Notes: generated by a model not told the origin, from the sequence alone. A stretch of 5,753 nt of DNA from Desulfovibrio sp. OttesenSCG-928-G15 (GCA_030266525.1 JAJDIC010000108.1:1-5753); one strand, 5' to 3'; shown: positions 1 to 5,753, counted from the stretch's first letter. A program made the numbers and translations.

Positions 1-1871
1 CAGTCAGGGCAGGAATGGGCAGGAGTCTGGGTAGAACCGTTGCCGCTCCCCAAAATCGGAGCCAGCAGTTCCGGCAGAATCCTGATTTGCTCTGTCATGA
101 AATTTGCCAGGGTTTCTTTGCTTTGGGCTATGGCTTCCAACCGGCTCTCCCATGAGGCGGTCGTTATCGGGTCTTTCAAAGAGGTCGGCGTCATGTCGAT
201 AATGTCCTGGCCGAGTTTTGTGGACACGATGGCTTTTTTGTCGGCAATCAGGAACTGCCGCTGTTTCAGGGTTTCAAGAATCCCGGCGCGAGTTGCCTCT
301 GTGCCTATGCCTTCATTTTCCTTCAGCACGGACTTTGCCGCCGCATCGGCCACAAAGCGGTGGACGTTGGCCATAGCCTCAATCAAGGTGCCTTCTGTGA
401 ATCTGGAAGGCGGTGAAGTCTTTTTCTTGAGCGTCCGCACGTCCCGGCAGTGAACTTTTTCCCCTTGTTTGACCAAAGGCAGAGCCTGTTCCTGCTCGCC
501 GTCCTGCGCGTCAGAATCGTCGCTGTTACCGGAAACGGCAGTCCATCCGGCTTCAAGGATTTGCCGCCCTTTGGCTTCCCACAGCGTATTGCCCCCTTGG
601 GCATTCGGAATGGTTAGCGTGATCTTTTGCGCCTCATAGCGCATGGGTGGGTAGAATTGCAGGCAATACGCAGAGGCAATCAGGGAGAACAAGGAGCGTT
701 CCGCGTTGGTCAGGTTCCCCGGCATTTCGCCCGTGGGAATAATGGCATGGTGGGCCGTGACCTTTTTGGTGTTCCAAGCAGAGCTTTTCAGCTTCGCATC
801 CGCTTTGAGCGCAAGGGTATCCAGATTGGGAATACCGGAAAGGTTTGCGAGTATCGTCTTGGCGGCATCAAACTGTTCTTCCGGAAGGTAGCGGCAGTCT
901 GTGCGGGGATAGGTGGTCAATTTCTTATCGTACAAGGCTTGCGCGGTATCGAGAACCTGTTTGGCGGTCAGGTTGAGTTTCGCAGAAGCTTCCTTTTGCA
1001 AAGACGAAAGGCAGTGCGGCAGCGGCGCAGCTTTGCTTTTGTTCTCTCGCACGGAATGGGTGACTGTGCCATCCGCGCCTTTTGCCGCTTCGGCCAAAGC
1101 ATTGGCAACGACGCCATCGGTAAGGCGTCCGCTTGTGTCCAGTCCGGCTTGCGTTTCAGCGGGAACGAACATGGCCGAGAACTCCCCGCCGGTCAGAGGC
1201 GTGAGATAGGCCCGCAGCACATAATAATCAGAAGAAACAAAAGACGTGATTTCTCTGTCACGGGCTACAACCAGAGCCAACGTGGGCGTCTGCACCCGGC
1301 CAAGGGACAAAACTTCTCCGCCCCGGCCAGTTTCCCGCCCCATGATGGTCATGGCCCTTGTGGCGTTCATGCCAATAAGCCAATCGGCCTGCATTCTGGC
1401 ACGGGCAGAATCACGCAGCGGCGCGTACTTGGCGTTGTCCGTCATGCCGTCCAGGGCTTTCTTCACGGAGCAATCATCCAGAGAGGCCAGCCAGATTCGC
1501 TCCACCGGTCCTTTGTAGCCAAAATGCTCCAGCACTTCGTCAATGAGCAGTTGTCCTTCCCTGTCCGGATCGCCCGCGTTGACAACCGACTTGGCTTCAC
1601 GCAGAAGCTTGCCGATGACCTTGAGTTGCGCTGCCGCGCTGCGTTTGGTCTTGTACTTCCATGCTGCCGGGATAATCGGAAGATGCTCACGCTTCCATGA
1701 GGCAAATTCCGGGGAATAATCTTCGGGATACGCTGGCTCAAGCATGTGCCCGAAGCACCATGTCACGGTGTCGTTCCCGCATTTGATGAACCCGCCGCCG
1801 CTACTGCCTTTTCCCAGACCGGCGGCAATGGCTTTGCCCAGGTTCGGCTTTTCCGCAATAAACAGTCTCAT
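1..1871 (-). CDS. topB: DNA topoisomerase III (type IA), C-terminus cut by window edge
   Basis: Type IA topoisomerases cut one DNA strand through a 5'-phosphotyrosine and pass another strand, decatenating replication or transfer intermediates in the cytoplasm. The minus frame from ATG at 1871 is open to the edge, giving 623 residues. Seen in it: the Toprim domain with the EKPNLGKA start (Glu7) and DPDREGQ (Asp101, Asp103, Glu105); SLGRVQTPTL at 189-198; the active-site motif TTYPRTDCRYLPE with Tyr321; HHAIIPT at 374-380; and GIGTEATRA near residue 520. The last visible residues are SCPD followed by TG, as if a CPxC zinc ribbon begins, which is common in plasmid-type enzymes. E. coli TopB is about 650 residues, so little beyond the core is missing unless a zinc-ribbon tail follows. 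The start sits 3 bases after the ardC stop, with a modest GAGG 9 bases upstream inside ardC, so translation is probably coupled. The gene could equally be named traE-like. The family call is very secure. Confidence 0.96.
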   Translation of the reverse strand, partial: MRLFIAEKPNLGKAIAAGLGKGSSGGGFIKCGNDTVTWCFGHMLEPAYPEDYSPEFASWKREHLPIIPAAWKYKTKRSAAAQLKVIGKLLREAKSVVNAGDPDREGQLLIDEVLEHFGYKGPVERIWLASLDDCSVKKALDGMTDNAKYAPLRDSARARMQADWLIGMNATRAMTIMGRETGRGGEVLSLGRVQTPTLALVVARDREITSFVSSDYYVLRAYLTPLTGGEFSAMFVPAETQAGLDTSGRLTDGVVANALAEAAKGADGTVTHSVRENKSKAAPLPHCLSSLQKEASAKLNLTAKQVLDTAQALYDKKLTTYPRTDCRYLPEEQFDAAKTILANLSGIPNLDTLALKADAKLKSSAWNTKKVTAHHAIIPTGEMPGNLTNAERSLFSLIASAYCLQFYPPMRYEAQKITLTIPNAQGGNTLWEAKGRQILEAGWTAVSGNSDDSDAQDGEQEQALPLVKQGEKVHCRDVRTLKKKTSPPSRFTEGTLIEAMANVHRFVADAAAKSVLKENEGIGTEATRAGILETLKQRQFLIADKKAIVSTKLGQDIIDMTPTSLKDPITTASWESRLEAIAQSKETLANFMTEQIRILPELLAPILGSGNGSTQTPAHSCPD

Positions 1872-1874
1872 GGC

Positions 1875-3260
1875 TTACATCCTCATCCGCGACGGCGCGG
1901 CCTGTTGTTCTGGGGGAACCGGTGTTGCTTCCTCGCGGGATTGCATGTCCAGCTCCATGTGGAGAGCCTGCGAGAGCGTATCGCAAAGCGAAGCCAGCTC
2001 ACGCGCCGCATTGGGGTCTTGCTGGAGGGCCATGTTCAGGAAATCGGGGTTTTGGAGTATCAAGCGGGCTTTGGCCACGGAATCGTCCGTTTCCTTAAAA
2101 GCGGCGGCAGATTCCGCGAATGTGAGAGGCACAGGGCGCGGTTCGGAAGTTTGGGAACCTTCCTGCGGGAGACTGTGAAAATCCGCTCCGGTGGCGGCGT
2201 CCCGCTCTTTTTGCATGGCAACCAGTTCCGGCCAGGCTTCACTTTTGGGAAACCAGCGGGCGGTAGGTTGCTCACCAGCCTCAAACTGGCGCATGGTGGT
2301 CAGCACCCTGGCCGCTTCGTTTGCTGCCTGAAAAACCGCCTTTACATCCCCACCGGAAAACTTCTGGTTCCAGTGGTCGATGTATGCTGCCGAATTGCTT
2401 TCGGGCATGGGCAAATTGAGTCTGGCCCCGGCCAGCATGGAAAACATTTCTGCCCGCATTTCTTCATAAGCGTAGCCTTTGAGCGTTGGCAGTTGTCTGT
2501 CCTTCCGGTTTTCCCGCGATTCATGACCAGTGGCATGGTAAAATTCATGCAGTTTGGTGGCGTAATACTCATCGGTGCCGGTGAAACGATCCGGAAACGG
2601 CATTTTCACCATATCCTCGGCGGGTTTGTAGTAGGCATCACCACTATGATGCTCAACAGGAATTGCCGAACTGGCGATAAAGCGTTCCACAAACTCGTTG
2701 CGCTCAATGGCTGTCATGGTGTGGGCAGGCTGTTCTTTTGGCGGGAAGCCTTCCACTTGCGCGGCATTGAATACCGTGAACGGATAAAAGAGTATTTTGC
2801 GCTGAATGTCGGGAACTTCCTGCCCCTGCTCCTTCATTTCCGCAAACTGCTTGAGTTCTTCCGGGGTGTGGAATTTCCATTTCCCGTCTTCATCAACGGA
2901 GAAGGTAATTTCTTCCGGACGCAGGAGTTTGACGCCGTGTTCCCCTTTTTTTATTTTCATTTTCAGGTCGGGCTTATCCTCCTGAAATTTTTGAAGCTGC
3001 TTGAACGTCATCCAGCGGTCATCTTCATGCCCCTGAACAATACTGGTCAGCATCAGGCGAACCATATTTGCACCGCCATACTCTCTGCCGGTCATGGGGC
3101 AAAAAGGCATTCCCATCGGCGCATCGGAAGTCCAGGGCTTTTTCCATTCACCGGCCTTTTCCGCGAGTGAAAGCATGGTTTCGGCAACGCCGTTGACAAA
3201 TTCCTCCTGAACTTCACGGCTTATCTGGAAGCGATTCTTTTTTTCCGGTGTCTGGCTCAT
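1875..3260 (-). CDS. ardC: ArdC-type antirestriction protein with zincin metallopeptidase domain and C-terminal extension
   Basis: ArdC proteins of conjugative plasmids bind single-stranded DNA and protect it from host restriction nucleases on entry; the C-terminal zincin domain is metal-binding. This protein has 461 residues. Residues about 11-165 match the N-terminal ssDNA-binding domain (DUF1738 type), with EWKKPW, a TGREYGGAN stretch and DRWMTFKQLQ. Residues about 175-325 form the zincin domain, with LHEFYH at 237-242 (His238, Glu239, His242), then TGHESR and GYAYEEMRAE at 262-271, whose Glu267 or Glu271 is the likely third metal ligand. Residues about 330-461 are an Ala/Glu/Gln-rich extension beyond the roughly 300-residue classical ArdC, and I do not recognise them. 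I chose ATG 3260 over ATG 3275 because it forms an ATGA overlap with the upstream gene's stop and lies 4 bases after GGGGAGG; the upstream ATG would place that site inside the gene. Part of one operon with topB. The antirestriction role is inferred from family. Confidence 0.92.
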   Translation of the reverse strand: MSQTPEKKNRFQISREVQEEFVNGVAETMLSLAEKAGEWKKPWTSDAPMGMPFCPMTGREYGGANMVRLMLTSIVQGHEDDRWMTFKQLQKFQEDKPDLKMKIKKGEHGVKLLRPEEITFSVDEDGKWKFHTPEELKQFAEMKEQGQEVPDIQRKILFYPFTVFNAAQVEGFPPKEQPAHTMTAIERNEFVERFIASSAIPVEHHSGDAYYKPAEDMVKMPFPDRFTGTDEYYATKLHEFYHATGHESRENRKDRQLPTLKGYAYEEMRAEMFSMLAGARLNLPMPESNSAAYIDHWNQKFSGGDVKAVFQAANEAARVLTTMRQFEAGEQPTARWFPKSEAWPELVAMQKERDAATGADFHSLPQEGSQTSEPRPVPLTFAESAAAFKETDDSVAKARLILQNPDFLNMALQQDPNAARELASLCDTLSQALHMELDMQSREEATPVPPEQQAAPSRMRM

Positions 3261-3469
3261 ACATCCTCCCCGCATACATCAATAATGGCGGTATCCGGCT
3301 CTTCCTGCGGATTGATGAAGCCCGCCGCTATCGCTTCTTCGCGCTCCAAGATGAAAGCCCCGGCATCTCGCTGACGCTCAATGGCTTCCGGGGTGAACGT
3401 GACATGCTCTTTTCCGGCCCCACGCACAGGGGCATCAAAAAGCCCATAGCTATTGCGTTCCGTAGTCAT
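3257..3469 (-). CDS. Small acidic hypothetical protein, 70 residues
   Basis: I do not recognise this protein. It has 70 residues, is rich in Asp and Glu, has no membrane segment and no signal peptide, and its only Cys is near the C-terminus (VCGEDV). The central stretch (VTFTPEAIERQRD and the Glu/Ala-rich part after it) should form a helix. Coding status is supported by a strong AGGAGG 4 bases before ATG, lack of a better frame here, and the ATGA overlap joining its stop to the start of ardC. The coupling suggests it is made with the antirestriction protein and might act with it, but no function can be assigned. It lies 33 bases after the icmT-like gene. Confidence 0.75.
   Translation of the reverse strand: MTTERNSYGLFDAPVRGAGKEHVTFTPEAIERQRDAGAFILEREEAIAAGFINPQEEPDTAIIDVCGEDV
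3265..3271 (-). promoter_or_regulatory. Ribosome binding site deciding the ardC start
   Basis: GGGGAGG on the minus strand, 4 bases before the ATG at 3260. It lies inside the end of the 70-residue gene and would fall within the coding region if the ATG at 3275 were used. It therefore fixes the ardC start at the ATGA overlap. Confidence 0.75.
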
Positions 3470-3473
3470 AAAA

Positions 3474-3479
3474 CCTCCT
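3474..3479 (-). promoter_or_regulatory. Strong ribosome binding site of the 70-residue gene
   Basis: AGGAGG on the minus strand, 4 bases before the ATG at 3469, in the 33-base gap after the icmT/traK-like stop. It is the main evidence that this small frame is translated. Confidence 0.72.
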
Positions 3480-3502
3480 GTATGGATTATGGGAAACGGC
3501 TC

Positions 3503-3775
3503 TTACCAGCGGCACCGCTTGCGCCACTGCATTTCGTTGTTTCTCGTTTCCCGGCGTCGACCCAGATAGGCAACGCGCAGAGCGCGAAAGCAGGCAAGCG
3601 GCGACATGCCGGTGCGCTGCACCAGATACAAAATCAACATCCCCGAGACAGCGATTCCCGCCGTCCACCAAGCCCAATGAAAAAGCCACAGTGCCAATGG
3701 GAAAATGGCACGGGCATCCAGTATGAAAATCTTTGGGGCAATACCGGTGTCCCTCCAGAGAACTTCACCAGCCAT
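3503..3775 (-). CDS. traK: IcmT/TraK-like component of an I-type (Dot/Icm) type IV secretion system
   Basis: This 90-residue protein looks like IcmT of the Legionella Dot/Icm apparatus and its IncI plasmid R64 counterpart TraK, small inner-membrane proteins needed by type IVB secretion and conjugation. The visible family pattern is WRDTG near the N-terminus (7-11), then a K-I-F...DARA-FPL segment (15-26), an aromatic HWAWWT block (33-38), a second hydrophobic stretch to about residue 52, and a basic tail with FRALR and GRRR (63-75). The hydrophobic span 23-52 is long enough for one or two membrane passes, and the basic tail is probably cytoplasmic. Usual family length is 85-95 residues, so it is complete. 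A strong AGGAGG lies 5 bases before ATG. It stands apart from other secretion genes in this window, between the radical SAM gene and the small gene before ardC. The symbol follows R64 usage; icmT would be as fitting. Confidence 0.88.
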   Translation of the reverse strand: MAGEVLWRDTGIAPKIFILDARAIFPLALWLFHWAWWTAGIAVSGMLILYLVQRTGMSPLACFRALRVAYLGRRRETRNNEMQWRKRCRW

Positions 3776-3780
3776 GAAAA

Positions 3781-3786
3781 CCTCCT
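3781..3786 (-). promoter_or_regulatory. Strong ribosome binding site of the icmT/traK-like gene
   Basis: AGGAGG on the minus strand, 5 bases before the ATG at 3775, in the 35-base gap after the radical SAM stop. The 10-base string AGGAGGTTTT here is repeated before the next gene, so both start regions share the same design. Confidence 0.75.
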
Positions 3787-3810
3787 TTTATTGATTGCGC
3801 AGGGGCAGAC

Positions 3811-4749
3811 TCACGCCGCCAGCCTGCGTCTTATTCGCTCCTGTTCCCAATAGTCGGGCCACAAAATGGATTTGAATAACGCCTTGTGATTCACCCAGCG
3901 GCAATAGAGGCGTTGCTTTACGGTCGGTTCCGTGTTGCAGGAGAAATCCCGGTATGCCTGCGCGAATGGCGCAAGCCCCAAGCCACGCAAGAACATGGTT
4001 CGCTCGTAGGCTTCGTCCACATCAGTCACAAGGACGTAACAAAAGTATTCTTTGGGTTTGGCCCCCGCAGCGCGGAGAAGGCGCACGGCTTTTTCCACAA
4101 CCGGCATTTGACTCTTCTGGTCACAGGCCAAACGAAGCGGTTTGAACCAGCCCAGAGCTGCCAGACGGCGGGCTACCTGCCCGTCGATTCGTCTGGCGTC
4201 AAGCCCTTGGTTGAAGTCAACGCGCAGGCCGAGCCGGATCATTTTTTCAATTTGGGTGATACCGTGGTCGTGAGCCAGCGCGTTATTGTCCAGCAGAACA
4301 ACATGCCGGTGACGACAAAATTCCTCGACATCAGCATGGGCGCGAATTTGCCCTTCTTTTTGGGGAACGATGCACCAAGCGCAGCTATTGACACAGCCCC
4401 GTGTGGTGAACCCCAAGCTGTATCCCGGTTCAGGGCGTTTTCTCCTGCTGTTCCGGCGTTCGTGTACATGCTGATAAATGGAGTAATCAGGGCAGATATG
4501 CTCAACGGCATCCGGCAAGGTATGAAAAAGCCCATAGCCGGTTCCAGACTTGACGGCCCAGGGCAGCAGGCTGGAATCTTCCGGCGTCCACGAAAAGACC
4601 TTGCTGGAGAATACCCGATCATACCGAAGGGCTTCATCCGGCGCGTACCAAACAACCTCATGCCCTTGATGCTTGTGCCACGCGGCAATTTTCATCAAAG
4701 CCAGATTCGGGAAATTGGTATCGTCAGAATCATGCAGGGCAATAAGCAT
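3811..4749 (-). CDS. Radical SAM protein of unknown reaction, mobile-element type
   Basis: Radical SAM enzymes use a [4Fe-4S] cluster to cleave S-adenosylmethionine and start radical chemistry. The protein has 312 residues. The N-terminal ~100 residues look like a Rossmann-type, B12-binding-like domain (FPNLALMKIAAWHK, then YDRVFSSKVFSWT and SGTGYGL), but I see no DxHxxG cobalamin motif. The cluster motif CVNSCAWC gives Cys119, Cys123 and Cys126 in CX3CX2C spacing after TTRG. The rest is a partial barrel (LLDNNALA, DFNQGLDARRID) ending in a conserved-looking RWVNHKALFK block. From memory, similar proteins occur in phages and conjugative elements, often near PAPS-reductase-like genes. I chose ATG 4749 rather than 4803 because GGAGGG lies 4 bases upstream and the protein then begins at the family-like MLIALHDSD; it overlaps the upstream gene by 20 bases. 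Extra Cys271 and Cys283 could hold another cluster, which is only a guess. Substrate unknown. Confidence 0.88.
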   Translation of the reverse strand: MLIALHDSDDTNFPNLALMKIAAWHKHQGHEVVWYAPDEALRYDRVFSSKVFSWTPEDSSLLPWAVKSGTGYGLFHTLPDAVEHICPDYSIYQHVHERRNSRRKRPEPGYSLGFTTRGCVNSCAWCIVPQKEGQIRAHADVEEFCRHRHVVLLDNNALAHDHGITQIEKMIRLGLRVDFNQGLDARRIDGQVARRLAALGWFKPLRLACDQKSQMPVVEKAVRLLRAAGAKPKEYFCYVLVTDVDEAYERTMFLRGLGLAPFAQAYRDFSCNTEPTVKQRLYCRWVNHKALFKSILWPDYWEQERIRRRLAA

Positions 4750-5560
4750 CTTGCCCTCCGCTTGTCTCGACCTCGCTTGCTTCCTCCGCATCTTCGGCGG
4801 CAAATCTGGCTTCCAACGCAGCTACGGACGGAGCGTGGTTAAAGCGCCGTCCCTTGTCGATTTCAGGAAGCCAGGAATCCATTTCCAGCATCCGCTGCCA
4901 TAGGTCAGGAAAAAACCAACGAAGTTTCCGTAGTTCCTCCAAGGATTGCAGGGGGCAACAAAAGCAACTCACGCGCCGAAACCGGCGATACAAACCGCTC
5001 CAAGTAAAACCGAGCTTTTTGCAGTATCTGAGAGCATCGGCCTCGGTAATGCCCCATTCCACCAAGGGATACCGCTGCACATGATAGGTGCTGTCTTTTT
5101 TGGTTGGTCCATCCAGCCGTCCAAGTTCATCAGCAGCGAAACCAACACACTGTTGCAGCGGAAGCGCGAACCCCTGTCTATGCGTCAGTGCCCGCAAATG
5201 CGCCCGTAAAGCCTCTTGTTTTCGCCCCGTACACCAGCGAATGCCGGGCGAAGGCCAATAACGACCAATTCGGTGAACATGGCGTGTCCCACGCTTGACC
5301 ACCGGGTACTCCGAGAACATCCAATCAAAAGGCGTTTTTTCAGTAACAACACCAACGGGAAGCCTGGGCCGCAAACGTGTAATTTTCCGTCCAATGAGCT
5401 GTTCCACTTTCTCCAAGTGTTCGTGCATCTGCGGAAATTCCCACCCGCCATCAAAAAACACGATGTCGGCAATGGGTTCCCCACGCTCCAGAAGCATAAA
5501 GAGCATGGCCGTGCTGTCCTTGCCGCCAGAAAACGAAACCACATTCGCAAGCTGGCCCAT
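4730..5560 (-). CDS. PAPS-reductase-like PP-loop ATP pyrophosphatase, function unknown
   Basis: This 276-residue protein belongs to the adenine nucleotide alpha-hydrolase superfamily that includes CysH, DndC and thiolating tRNA enzymes. SFSGGKDSTAML (residues 9-20) is the PP-loop that binds the ATP pyrophosphate. FFDGGWEFP (35-43) follows, then RWCTGRK with Cys110, a CVGFAADE segment with Cys138, YPLVEWGIT (164-172), and a CFCCPLQSLEELRKL element with Cys199, Cys201 and Cys202. The Cys-rich set is reminiscent of iron-sulfur members such as DndC, so a cluster is possible but not shown. From memory, this variant with YPL-EWG and C-CCPLQ occurs in phages and conjugative elements, usually annotated only as PAPS reductase. 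A role in sulfate assimilation is unlikely in this context. The start overlaps the upstream stop as TAATG, with GGAGG 7 bases before ATG. The end overlaps the radical SAM gene by 20 bases, so the two are coupled and probably work together. Confidence 0.88.
   Translation of the reverse strand: MGQLANVVSFSGGKDSTAMLFMLLERGEPIADIVFFDGGWEFPQMHEHLEKVEQLIGRKITRLRPRLPVGVVTEKTPFDWMFSEYPVVKRGTRHVHRIGRYWPSPGIRWCTGRKQEALRAHLRALTHRQGFALPLQQCVGFAADELGRLDGPTKKDSTYHVQRYPLVEWGITEADALRYCKKLGFTWSGLYRRFRRVSCFCCPLQSLEELRKLRWFFPDLWQRMLEMDSWLPEIDKGRRFNHAPSVAALEARFAAEDAEEASEVETSGGQDAYCPA
4754..4759 (-). promoter_or_regulatory. Ribosome binding site deciding the radical SAM start
   Basis: GGAGGG on the minus strand, 4 bases before the ATG at 4749, placed in the last codons of the PP-loop gene. 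It argues against the longer reading from 4803, which would add 18 basic residues unlike the family's start. Confidence 0.75.
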
Positions 5561-5753
5561 TACAGTGCCTCCAAAGGAGCGCCCATCATGGGGTCAATTT
5601 CCAGATAAAAGCTGTCGCTATCATCTCCCACTTCCGTTTTCGGCTGCGGCAAGCGCATGTGCAGGCGGGCCATTCCTGTTTTTGGGTCAGGCAACGGCAA
5701 CGCCCGCAGGAGCAGATTGAAAGAGTCGTCCTTGTTTTGGAATGCCGCGCCCA
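5560..5753 (-). CDS. C-terminal end of a small hypothetical protein, start outside window
   Basis: The minus frame is open from the window edge to TAA at 5562-5560, giving 63 residues with no start needed inside. It begins GAAFQNKDDSFNLLLRALPL, continues with a GMARLHMRLPQPK stretch, and ends in DPMMGAPLEAL. The first part resembles a short motif (G-A-NKD-FN-L-A-PL) that I recall from small uncharacterised proteins of conjugative plasmids; that is memory, not a search. No Cys, no membrane segment. Its stop overlaps the start of the PP-loop gene (TAATG), so it is the upstream member of the same operon and translation is likely coupled. An internal ATG start is conceivable, but nothing supports one. 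Confidence 0.6.
   Translation of the reverse strand, partial: GAAFQNKDDSFNLLLRALPLPDPKTGMARLHMRLPQPKTEVGDDSDSFYLEIDPMMGAPLEAL

Noticed and set aside
1078..1099. Hairpin-like bases (TTTGCCGC/CGGCCAAAG) considered as a terminator
   Set aside because: It lies in the middle of the topoisomerase coding region, the pairing is imperfect and no T-run follows.
627..1700. Plus-strand open frame of 357 residues
   Set aside because: Antisense to the catalytic core of topoisomerase III, with low-complexity Gly/Arg/Phe composition and no known motif. The minus frame carries every topoisomerase motif.
1746..3170. Plus-strand open frame of 474 residues
   Set aside because: It lies antisense to ardC across nearly its full length. 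The translation has no recognisable domain and is rich in Phe, Gly, His and Arg, as expected of a reverse reading, whereas the minus strand gives a clear ArdC.
3450..3689. Minus-strand open frame of 79 residues in another frame
   Set aside because: Overlaps the icmT/traK-like gene out of frame and has no ribosome binding site or family resemblance.
3776..3810. Gap before the icmT/traK-like gene considered for a promoter
   Set aside because: Only 35 bases with an AT-rich patch and the ribosome site; no paired -35/-10 elements are visible.
3248..3853. Plus-strand open frame of 201 residues
   Set aside because: Runs antisense across the 70-residue gene and the icmT/traK-like gene and shows no domain; it contains antisense copies of their ribosome sites.
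3437..4538. A 14-base exact repeat at 3437-3450 and 4525-4538
   Set aside because: Both copies encode a Tyr-Gly-Leu-Phe run inside unrelated proteins. One short match over 1 kb apart is likely chance and there is no flanking similarity.
4239..4688. Minus-strand open frame of 149 residues within the radical SAM gene
   Set aside because: Out of frame inside a gene with intact radical SAM motifs; a shadow reading.
3886..4842. Plus-strand open frame of 318 residues
   Set aside because: Antisense to the radical SAM gene; no motif, and it crosses the junction of two well-supported minus-strand genes.

Overview
The window is a tightly packed stretch of seven genes, all read from the minus strand, so transcription runs from position 5753 towards position 1. 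Both edges cut a gene: the first gene lacks its start and the last lacks its C-terminus. No gap between genes exceeds about 35 bases. Several junctions are translationally coupled (TAATG, ATGA and a 20-base overlap). I see no convincing promoter or terminator inside, so this looks like the middle of a longer polycistronic unit.

In transcription order the genes are: (1) 5753-5560, the end of a small uncharacterised protein; (2) 5560-4730, a PAPS-reductase-like PP-loop protein with SGGKDS and a Cys-rich CFCCP element; (3) 4749-3811, a radical SAM protein with CX3CX2C; (4) 3775-3503, a small membrane protein recognisable as IcmT/TraK, a component of I-type (Dot/Icm, IncI R64-like) type IV secretion systems; (5) 3469-3257, a 70-residue acidic hypothetical protein; (6) 3260-1875, an ArdC-type antirestriction protein with an HExxH metallopeptidase domain and a long C-terminal extension; (7) 1871-1, a type IA topoisomerase III (TopB/TraE-like), complete through the catalytic core and cut just as a zinc-ribbon-like CPxC motif begins.

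IcmT/TraK, ArdC and plasmid-type topoisomerase III together point to a conjugative plasmid or integrative conjugative element of the MPF-I class in a Gram-negative bacterium. Moderate GC and strong AGGAGG ribosome sites fit a proteobacterium. An anaerobe of the Desulfovibrio/Bilophila type is one possibility, but that is a guess from recalled similarity.

How the genes may work together (inference): TraK/IcmT belongs to the mating channel, ArdC shields incoming DNA from restriction, and topoisomerase III resolves transferred or replicating DNA. The PP-loop and radical SAM pair belongs to families I recall from phages and conjugative elements but whose reaction I cannot name. Its coupled placement upstream of transfer and antirestriction genes makes it the best candidate here for an undescribed system, possibly nucleic-acid or nucleotide modification that protects the element.
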